The notes under the pieces were generated by a model. The model did no database searches, had not been told where the DNA came from, and saw only the letters and a program-made list of their open reading frames with translations. 47,808 nt of DNA from Verrucomicrobiota bacterium (GTDB lineage Bacteria; Verrucomicrobiota; Verrucomicrobiia; Verrucomicrobiales; DEV007), in NCBI GenBank assembly GCA_030625775.1, contig DAOUQC010000034.1, positions 1-47,808 of the forward strand. Direction: 5' to 3'. The position numbers were made by a program, and so were the translations under genes. Position 1 is the first letter of the stretch. Each line of letters begins with the position of its first letter. Of this stretch, positions 42,301 to 47,808 are shown one piece after another.

Positions 42301-43063
42301 CTCCGGGAATCGAACGCCCTCCGGGAATCACCAGCTTCTTGCCCGATGCCGCCAAATGCCCCTGGGGAACCAAACCGGAAAACGCCACCGCTCCTCCATG
42401 TGGTTGATTGATGTAATTTGTTCCATCACCACTGTTTGTCCAAAACACCTCTCCACTTGCCGGATCCACCGCCCTGACAAAAATCCCCATAAAAGGCCAA
42501 ATGCTCGCACCAAAATAAAGCTTCCCTTGATGCAACACCACCCCTCCCCGTGCTGGCCAACTGGATATCAATCGATGATTGCCCAGAATCAAACGCCTCT
42601 GCTCAGGCCCACCTTTCACCTTCCAGTCCAACTTGCCACTCTCCGCATTCAAAGCGTATAAAAAACCATCATCCGAGACAAAAAACACCCTTCCATCGCT
42701 TGCGACCGGCGCAAACCTGACCGGCCCATTAGCATAAAACCTCCATAGTTCCTTACCATCCCGGGTGCTGTAAGCTGTCACCGAATCATTGCGACTGGAA
42801 GGCACAAAAATCCGTTGCCCCATGATCACCGGCTGTGCCACCGCATCAAATTGCAACTTCGGCTGCGTCTCAGGCCATGCCGGCATCGGCTTCGCCAATT
42901 CCCTCACCCATTGCACCTGCAACTTGTCAGGCAAGGCATCCGGCGACCAGCTCCCCCTGCCGGATTCATACCTCCACATCGGCCAGTCACCGGCCTGTAT
43001 CTGGAAAGTCCCGCTTACGGCAAATACAAGCACCGTGTATATCCATCGATAAAAAAAACGCAT
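39392..43063 (-). CDS. Exported propeller / methyltransferase-like / propeller / malectin protein
   Basis: A 1223-residue protein starting with the ATG at 43063 and a signal peptide (WIYTVLVFAVSGTFQIQA). Domains: a first PQQ-type propeller (about 25-430; GKELWRF, SGKLDWKVKG, SGEVFWTN), a class I methyltransferase-like domain (about 455-615; YALALGIGSGRMIEEL, VIAIEKD, LRPYGGVFCL), a second propeller (about 616-950; TGRVIWERE, TGKMLWKRD, TGDVIWKRE), a Cys-bearing block (SSCTANLIAAGGVLN then TCVCAYQ) and a malectin-like C-terminus (VFDVKLQGEKVLQGLDLVKEAG). The SAM loop is better preserved than in the 17268-20150 paralog, yet the protein is predicted to be exported, where SAM is absent. Function unknown. 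Confidence 0.82.
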   Translation of the reverse strand: MRFFYRWIYTVLVFAVSGTFQIQAGDWPMWRYESGRGSWSPDALPDKLQVQWVRELAKPMPAWPETQPKLQFDAVAQPVIMGQRIFVPSSRNDSVTAYSTRDGKELWRFYANGPVRFAPVASDGRVFFVSDDGFLYALNAESGKLDWKVKGGPEQRRLILGNHRLISSWPARGGVVLHQGKLYFGASIWPFMGIFVRAVDPASGEVFWTNSGDGTNYINQPHGGAVAFSGLVPQGHLAASGKKLVIPGGRSIPGVYDAETGRQLNFAFAEGKKEGGHHVGVAGKLLFTESRAFTLEQGLAVGGGAPAVFNSKEMLASDPKSILSRSTEVKIIKEEKTDRRGRKVVELLPKYKQLKQTELAGAIPGRWLLAAGNRFYAGGEGQIAAYESGKNKPVWISKLKGEVKTMLAGDGRLFAVTGEGELYCFGKDSPEGNKIKRIPLAAKKLQGKTDDVFTGRVAKILKNKGAGEGYALALGIGSGRMIEELLKQSELMVIAIEKDADKVDAFRLRMEMAGLYGSRVSVIEGDPLQDGLPSYLCNLIVAEDPKGIGLLARKGEVSENLFNSLRPYGGVFCLTMSDADHAALARRVESDGKFANAKLMRSDGMTTLVRAGALPDTDDWTHQYGNVEQTLVSRDKRVKAPFGVLWFGGASHESVLPRHGHGPSPQVAGGRLFIEGPDQIRAVDVYTGRVIWEREMPGFGEYFNRTDHFAGAGETGSNYVSMPDRVYAMNGNVILELNASDGEVVRRYQLAAEKKGKEAPQWGSIRVSGHYLVATAMPLALEGDDKKKSGVLNTGQGSGSRLLVVYDRRTGKMLWKRDAKLNFRHNNIAVSGDRVFCIDRLTEQKEQSLARRGLKFEGKPVLYALDLETGDVIWKREKDVFGTFLNYSSQHGVLLQAGSAFRDRAKDESGKGMMVLQGEDGKIVWYDKDIEYNGPCLLWRDKILTNGTGGFGIELLTGRKTGWEYTRTYGCNTAIGSENLLTFRSGAAGFFDLAGNSGTGNFGGFKSSCTANLIAAGGVLNAPDYTRTCVCAYQNQTSLALIHMPEAEVWTYGAAAGKGSLGINFGAPGDRRSAAGTLFMEYPIVGGESQEIDIEVKGDNVRYDRVHASLMKGGPEAQAWLGASLLAGAESIVIGTGKKGGDAKVRLYFSDLDVDGKAGRRVFDVKLQGEKVLQGLDLVKEAGIKTVVVKEFPVELKADGKLQIDLSAGKGQSVLAGVEVIWE

Positions 43064-43199
43064 AGAGGACAAACTTCCATTCGATGGAGGCTTCCTTCAA
43101 CTGATTTCAACAGCATTCCGCCCCACTCCCCCTATTTACTTCGCTTTCCTCCCAATTCGCTGTTTGGCACTGTTTGAACTGTCTGCTAAAGTGGCCAGC

Positions 43200-44144
43200 G
43201 TGAAACAAGCATTTGTCCTAGGCGCCGGAAAAGGCACACGTTTAAAGACGCTGACAGCCACACTTCCCAAACCGCTCATTCCTATTCACCAGAAGCCACT
43301 CATCACCTACGCCTTCGATCATCTGATCTCTGCGGGTTTTGATCGATTCATGGTGAACACCCATCATCTGCCTGAATCATTTCCCCCCGCTTTCCCCGAC
43401 GGGACATACCGGGACAAGTCGCTCACTTTTCGCTACGAACCCCAGTTACTGGAAACGGGAGGAGGTATCGCCAACATTGCTGACTGGTTACCTGCTGATG
43501 AATCCTTCATGGTTTACAACGGCGATATTCTTTCAGACATGGATCTGGCTCCTGCCATCGAAGCCCATGAGGCTTCATCCAATCTCGTGACACTCATTCT
43601 CCGCTCTGAAGGAGATGCCCTGCAAGTTGCGCTGGACACTTCAACCGGGCAAATCAACGACATCCGCAACAGCCTGCAAACCGCAACCGCCACGCTCTAT
43701 CAGTTCACCGGGGTTTACCTGGTGCGCCCGGCTTTCCTCGATCTCCTCACCCCCGGAAAAAAGGAATCCGTCATCCCCGCTTTTCTGGAACTTATCTCCC
43801 GGAATTCACTTGGAGGCACTGTGATCGATGAAGGTATCTGGTCCGACCTTGGAACACGCAGCACCTACCTGCGCGCCAGTTCATTACTTTCCACCAATGG
43901 TTTCCCAAAATATGGAAAACAAACCGAGCAACAACGCCTCCATCCTCAAGCCAGGATTCACCCGGATGCCCACATCTGCCCCCTGTCCTCCATCGGCTCG
44001 GGATGTGTGGTCGATGCCAATGCCCACATCGACAATTCCATCCTCTGGCCTGATTGCCAAGTCACCGCAAACGCCTCCTTACGCAATACCATCGTACGCA
44101 GTAGGCAAACAGCATCCGGCACCTTGATAGACGCCGATGTGTGA
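43200..44144 (+). CDS. Sugar-1-phosphate nucleotidyltransferase, MurU-like
   Basis: A 314-residue protein from a GTG at 43200 (another GTG at 43191). The catalytic domain shows LGAGKGTRLKTLTATLPKPLIPIHQKP, the LLETGGGIANI loop also seen in MurU, VYNGDILSDMD (metal Asp) and DEGIWSDLGTRSTYL. About 70 C-terminal residues form a left-handed beta-helix (HPQARIHPDAHICPLSSIGSG, NSILWPD), which Pseudomonas MurU lacks. MurU converts MurNAc-1-phosphate to UDP-MurNAc; the adjacent AmgK-like gene supports this, but a mannose-1-phosphate guanylyltransferase is a real alternative. First gene of the plus-strand operon. Confidence 0.75.
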   Translation: MKQAFVLGAGKGTRLKTLTATLPKPLIPIHQKPLITYAFDHLISAGFDRFMVNTHHLPESFPPAFPDGTYRDKSLTFRYEPQLLETGGGIANIADWLPADESFMVYNGDILSDMDLAPAIEAHEASSNLVTLILRSEGDALQVALDTSTGQINDIRNSLQTATATLYQFTGVYLVRPAFLDLLTPGKKESVIPAFLELISRNSLGGTVIDEGIWSDLGTRSTYLRASSLLSTNGFPKYGKQTEQQRLHPQARIHPDAHICPLSSIGSGCVVDANAHIDNSILWPDCQVTANASLRNTIVRSRQTASGTLIDADV

Positions 44145-44156
44145 TATCTGATCAAA

Positions 44157-45158
44157 ATGACACCTGATTCAGCCAACATCGAAAAGCTCACCCGTGAAGC
44201 TTTTTCCCTTTCCCCAGACCAACCGCTTATCAGCGAGGAAATTATCAAAGGCGGTTCCGGCAGGCGCTTCTTTCGAATGAGCAAGCCTGACCGCGGCTGG
44301 AGTGTGGTTGCCATGCACTTCACTCTCGACCGTCCTGAAAATGCCCGTTTTGAAGCGGCTAGCAAATTTCTCGCAGGGCATGAAGTGCAGGTTCCTGAAA
44401 TATTGGCCAGCAACCCCAAAAACCACCTGCTCTGGCTGACCGACCTGGGTGGGCAGGATCTATGGGAAACACGCAATGAAAACTGGGATAAAATCCAAGC
44501 CCCGCTTTACCGCTCCGCCTTGAAGCAGGCATTCAAAATCCACAGTATTGCTGTCAGCCCCGGTGCTCAAGTCCCCGCCCTCGAGCCTCCCTTTGATGCT
44601 GCTCTGTATCAATGGGAGCAGGATTATTTTTTCAAAGAATTTACCTTCCGCTTCAGCGATTGCCCGGAAAACGAAATTGAAAATCTTCGTGATTCAAAGG
44701 AAGCCGGAGCGCTGGTTGATGAATTGTCCCAGATCCCCCGCCAACTGATCCATCGCGATTTCCAATCACAGAACATCATGATCATCGGGCATGAGGCCTG
44801 GCTGATCGACTATCAAGGCATGCGCCTCGGACTCCCTGAATACGACCTCGCATCACTGTTATTTGATCCCTATGTCTCGATCTCAGAAAAACAACGCGAT
44901 GAGCTGATCACATTTTATTTTTCACTGAAACAACAAGCCGGGCATAACGACACTCTCGAAGCCTTTCGTCACCGGCTTTTCCGCTGTGCCTGCCAGCGCT
45001 TAATGCAAGCACTCGGCGCTTACGGCTTTCTTGGCATAGGCAAAGAAAAAACCTCATTCCTTCAACACATCCCCCCCGCCGTCGAACGCTTGCGCGAAGT
45101 CGCGGTGAAATATAAAATTTTCCCAGGTTTGGCTCCCCTCTTGAGTCTGAAAAAATAG
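44157..45158 (+). CDS. amgK: Aminoglycoside-phosphotransferase-fold sugar kinase, AmgK-like
   Basis: A 333-residue kinase. It has GGSGRRFFRMSKPDRGWSVVAMHF in the N-lobe, the Brenner motif LIHRDFQSQNIMI, and WLIDYQGMRLGLPEYDLASLLFDPYV, closely matching AmgK, the anomeric kinase that makes MurNAc-1-phosphate. Known partner: MurU, which here is encoded 12 bp upstream. Together with a NamZ-type muramidase elsewhere in the window this suggests MurNAc salvage that bypasses de novo MurA/MurB. It precedes glgE, but it is shorter than, and unlike, maltokinase, so a GlgE-pathway role is less likely. Confidence 0.85.
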   Translation: MTPDSANIEKLTREAFSLSPDQPLISEEIIKGGSGRRFFRMSKPDRGWSVVAMHFTLDRPENARFEAASKFLAGHEVQVPEILASNPKNHLLWLTDLGGQDLWETRNENWDKIQAPLYRSALKQAFKIHSIAVSPGAQVPALEPPFDAALYQWEQDYFFKEFTFRFSDCPENEIENLRDSKEAGALVDELSQIPRQLIHRDFQSQNIMIIGHEAWLIDYQGMRLGLPEYDLASLLFDPYVSISEKQRDELITFYFSLKQQAGHNDTLEAFRHRLFRCACQRLMQALGAYGFLGIGKEKTSFLQHIPPAVERLREVAVKYKIFPGLAPLLSLKK

Positions 45159-45206
45159 GCTGTAGCCTCTTATTGCATCCCCTTTACAACCAACAGTCCT
45201 GCAAAA

Positions 45207-47186
45207 ATGTCGAGCCACCCTGAAGCTGTAGTGATCGAAAATGTCACCCCGTCCATCAATAACGGACACCATCCGGTGAAAAGAGTCATCAATGAAATGC
45301 TCACCGTTGAAGCTGATATCTTCAAAGATGGCCATGATGAACTGGAAGCCGTGCTGAAATGGAAAGCCAAACGTGCCCGGCTCTGGCAGGAAACGCATAT
45401 GCATCACACGGACAATGATCGCTGGAGCGCCTGTTTTTCTCTGGAAAAAACCGGTGAATACCAATTCACCATCGAAGCCTGGGGTGATCCTTTTTTCTCC
45501 TGGTTGCACGATTTTGAACGCCGCCTGTCGGGAGATCAAAGCTCTTTTGAAACCGAATTTATCGAAGGCCACCAGATCCTGCTCTCCGCATCTGAACGCG
45601 CTCTCGACTGTGGTAAAAAAAAGCCCCCGGCATCAGCCCAAAGCGATTCTGACAAACTCAAACAACTGGCTGATGCCCTCTCCTCTCCGGAATCTCCGAA
45701 CTCGATCGTAGAGCTACTGAAAACTCCTGATGTATTTTCACTTATCCGTCGTTGGCCCGACCGCCAACTCTCCAGCTCTCTGGAATCTCCTCTGCCTCTC
45801 GTAATAGAACGTGCCAAGGCCCGGTTTTCAGCCTGGTATGAATTTTTTCCCCGCTGTGCCGAGGGACGAGCAGACAAACACTCCACCTTTAGAGACTGTC
45901 TGCCACGCATTCAGGATGCAGCCGACATGGGATTTGATGTGGTGTATTTCCCGCCCATCCACCCGATTGGGCGAGCCCACCGCAAAGGAAAAAACAACTC
46001 CGTCACTTGTGAACCTGGAGAACCCGGTTCGCCCTGGGCGATTGGAGCAACAGAGGGCGGCCATTATTCGATCGCTCCCGAGTTAGGTACGCTGGACGAT
46101 TTTAAATGGCTCATCGCCAGGGCGCTCGATCACAAAATCGAAATTGCCATCGACTTTGCCATCAACTGCTCACCGGATCACCCCTATGTAAAAGAGCACC
46201 CGGAGTGGTTTTTTCATCGCCCGGACGGCAGCATCAAATATGCCGAGAATCCCCCTAAAAAATATCAGGACATCTACCCCTTGAACTTTCTTTGTGATGA
46301 CTGGAAAAATCTTTGGCAGGAAATGGTCAACATCGTACTCTTCTGGGCTAATCAAGGAGTAACGATTTTTCGCGTCGACAATCCCCACACCAAACCGGTC
46401 GCCTTCTGGGAATACCTCATCGCAGAAGTTCACAAAATTCATCCCGGAACCCTGTTTTTGGCCGAAGCCTTTACCCGGCCAAAAATGATGCAGGCCCTGG
46501 GCAAAATCGGATTCACCCAGAGTTACACCTACTTCACTTGGCGGGAGAGCAAAACTGAACTCAGTGATTATGTCACCGAGCTCACCCAGGGACCGATGCG
46601 CGACTATTACCGCGCTAATTTCTGGCCCAATACCCCGGACATTCTCCCCTACCACCTACAGAATGCCAAACCCGCCGCTTTCAAAATCCGTGCGGCTCTG
46701 GCAGCCCTGCTGAGTTCTTCATGGGGCATATACAGTGGTTTCGAGTTGTGTGAAAATCAGCCCCTCCCCGATCGCGAAGAATACCTGGATTCTGAAAAGT
46801 ACCAACTCAAAGAACGGGACTGGAACGCAAGCGGCAACATTAAGAAGTTCATCAAGAGGATCAACCACATACGTCGCGATAATCCTGCCCTGCACGAATA
46901 CGCAAATATTGAATTCATTCCAACCGACAGCGAACAGATAATAGCATGGTTCAAATGGTCGCAGGATTCCAGGAAAAATATCATTGTCGTCGTAAACCTT
47001 GATGAACAAAACACCCAGCAATCGATGATCCACCTGCCACTTGAAAAACTGGGACTTCCATCCCACCATTCTTTCCAGGTAGAAGACCTGATGTACGATG
47101 AGACTTACCACTGGCAAGGCAGCTCAAATTTTGTCTCCCTGTCCCCTCGATCAAAACCACTGCATATTTTGAAAATTGTGAGCTAA
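45207..47186 (+). CDS. glgE: Alpha-1,4-glucan:maltose-1-phosphate maltosyltransferase
   Basis: A 659-residue GH13 subfamily 3 enzyme of full length. An N-terminal beta-sandwich, with the GlgE segment FSAWYEFFPRC following it, leads into the barrel. Catalytic nucleophile Asp391 (FRVDNPHTKP), acid/base Glu420 (LAEAFTRP) and transition-state Asp478 (NTPDILPYHL) sit at nearly the same positions as in Streptomyces GlgE. FPPIHPIGRAHRKGKNN is also diagnostic. It extends alpha-glucan using maltose-1-phosphate. TreS, maltokinase and GlgB genes are not in the window. It lies in the same operon as murU-like and amgK-like genes, 48 bp after the latter. Confidence 0.95.
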   Translation: MSSHPEAVVIENVTPSINNGHHPVKRVINEMLTVEADIFKDGHDELEAVLKWKAKRARLWQETHMHHTDNDRWSACFSLEKTGEYQFTIEAWGDPFFSWLHDFERRLSGDQSSFETEFIEGHQILLSASERALDCGKKKPPASAQSDSDKLKQLADALSSPESPNSIVELLKTPDVFSLIRRWPDRQLSSSLESPLPLVIERAKARFSAWYEFFPRCAEGRADKHSTFRDCLPRIQDAADMGFDVVYFPPIHPIGRAHRKGKNNSVTCEPGEPGSPWAIGATEGGHYSIAPELGTLDDFKWLIARALDHKIEIAIDFAINCSPDHPYVKEHPEWFFHRPDGSIKYAENPPKKYQDIYPLNFLCDDWKNLWQEMVNIVLFWANQGVTIFRVDNPHTKPVAFWEYLIAEVHKIHPGTLFLAEAFTRPKMMQALGKIGFTQSYTYFTWRESKTELSDYVTELTQGPMRDYYRANFWPNTPDILPYHLQNAKPAAFKIRAALAALLSSSWGIYSGFELCENQPLPDREEYLDSEKYQLKERDWNASGNIKKFIKRINHIRRDNPALHEYANIEFIPTDSEQIIAWFKWSQDSRKNIIVVVNLDEQNTQQSMIHLPLEKLGLPSHHSFQVEDLMYDETYHWQGSSNFVSLSPRSKPLHILKIVS

Positions 47187-47197
47187 ACTGCAAACCT

Positions 47198-47808
47198 GTG
47201 AAATACCGAATCCTTACTTTTTTAATCTTTGGAGTTGCTGTATTTTTCCTCGCGGAAAAAAACCGTCATGAGTCTGGCTTGACCTCCACACAGGCTCTCG
47301 ATCAATGGTGGCTCGATTTCTGCATCACCAACTCCACAGGTCGAATCACAGATGCTGCTGTGACTTTGGTGAAAATTGACGACAGCTACGAATCCGCCCT
47401 GCCCTCTGATCACCTCACCCGACTTGATTACGCGGTCATTCTCGCCAATATAGAAAAGTTCAACCCCCGCGCGGTCTCTGTAATCCCTCCCTTGCTGTGG
47501 AAGGAAAAAAACGTCATCAACCAGCGAATACTGAACAGCCAATGCCTGAAAATACCAGCCCTCACTCTGGGTGCCACTGTAGAAAACAGTCCTGTTGCAG
47601 CTGAAAAAAATAGCTCATTCCAATACGACGCCCTCACTCGAATCGAAGGGGATCTCACTAAAATTACCTCTTTCTCCCGAACCATTGCTTATCCTGAAAA
47701 GGGCAGTCGAGGCAAAGGACAGGTGGCTTTTGGAAAAATCGAACTCAGCGACCCGAAAAACAAAAACGGCACCCTCATGCTGCCTCTCGTAGCCCGGCAT
47801 GGTGATGA
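47198..47808 (+). CDS. CHASE2-like sensor protein (3' truncated)
   Basis: The frame runs off the window end; 203 residues are visible from a GTG at 47198, 11 bp after glgE. A short membrane anchor (YRILTFLIFGVAVFFLA) is followed by a periplasmic region in which VTLVKIDDSYESALPSDHLTRLDYAVILANIEKFNPRAVSVIPPLLW resembles the CHASE2 pattern (V-x-IDD-x-S, then R-x-YA-x-L-x-L, then P-x-AV). CHASE2 usually precedes a kinase, cyclase or GGDEF domain, which would lie outside the window. The later residues (AYPEKGSRGKGQVAFGK) are consistent with that domain. Confidence 0.6.
   Translation, partial: MKYRILTFLIFGVAVFFLAEKNRHESGLTSTQALDQWWLDFCITNSTGRITDAAVTLVKIDDSYESALPSDHLTRLDYAVILANIEKFNPRAVSVIPPLLWKEKNVINQRILNSQCLKIPALTLGATVENSPVAAEKNSSFQYDALTRIEGDLTKITSFSRTIAYPEKGSRGKGQVAFGKIELSDPKNKNGTLMLPLVARHGD

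Noticed and set aside
40754-42661. Open frames of 143-205 codons opposite the 1223-residue propeller gene
   Set aside because: Antisense to a well-supported coding region with clear propeller motifs; His/Pro-rich shadow composition.
44157-45158. Kinase next to glgE as a maltokinase (Mak/Pep2)
   Set aside because: Length (333 residues) and motifs (HRDFQSQN, DYQGMRLGLPEYDLASLL) fit AmgK, and the upstream neighbour is MurU-like; TreS is absent.
45165-45180. GGCTGTAGCC near the glgE start as a further REP element
   Set aside because: Only a short palindrome with no GTAG-headed long hairpin or inverted partner.

Overview
The window looks like a chromosomal segment of a PVC-superphylum bacterium, most likely a marine-type Verrucomicrobiota. 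This is inferred from gene content, not from a marker tree. The content includes a PVC-type heme-binding CxxCH protein next to an SGNH hydrolase, large secreted PQQ-propeller/malectin proteins, an SHD1-like lipoprotein, a ceramidase-like protein, Tat-exported proteins and very few Shine-Dalgarno sites. I see no rRNA, tRNA, CRISPR array, prophage, integrase or insertion sequence.

Layout. 1-2768: sugar-acid catabolism, with the end of an FAH-family 2-keto-3-deoxy-pentonate dehydratase and a YjhG-type D-xylonate dehydratase. 2854-4401: Tat-exported DMFase-beta-like protein. 4406-9897 (minus): a CreC/CreB two-component system, a CreD-like membrane protein and a large exported partner. A run of 11-bp spaced TTCAC-type boxes resembling the E. 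coli CreB tag lies just upstream of this last pair. 10138-12087: a double pseudokinase. 12097-15041: HupE/UreJ-like protein, small exported OB-like protein, prepilin peptidase. 14949-17173: VanX-type dipeptidase and CCA/poly(A) polymerase. 17268-21724 (minus): panD, an O-methyltransferase and a propeller/methyltransferase/malectin protein. 21934-24627 (minus): a beta-helix/GH8 fusion. 25002-27662: pseudo-rhomboid, NamZ-type muramidase and a DUF1579-like protein.

27811-31936 is a plus-strand operon of a DHDPS-family lyase, alpha-ketoglutarate semialdehyde dehydrogenase, TIM-barrel epimerase and YjdF-like membrane protein. It supplies the last step missing from the left-edge sugar-acid genes. 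31930-34446 (minus) holds an MBL hydrolase and a ceramidase-like protein. 34600-38663 is the SGNH plus CxxCH pair. 38687-43063 (minus) holds a lipoprotein, a 45-residue TatA-like microprotein and a 1223-residue propeller/methyltransferase/propeller/malectin protein. 43200-47808 is an operon of a MurU-like nucleotidyltransferase, AmgK-like kinase, GlgE and a truncated CHASE2-like sensor.

Themes: sugar-acid breakdown (Weimberg-type), MurNAc salvage (NamZ, AmgK, MurU-like), polysaccharide degradation, and storage glucan synthesis (GlgE). The most unusual structural signals are three REPIN-like elements (paired inverted palindromes with GTAG-type heads) in intergenic regions, the CreB-like operator run, and the large propeller proteins with an embedded methyltransferase-like domain.
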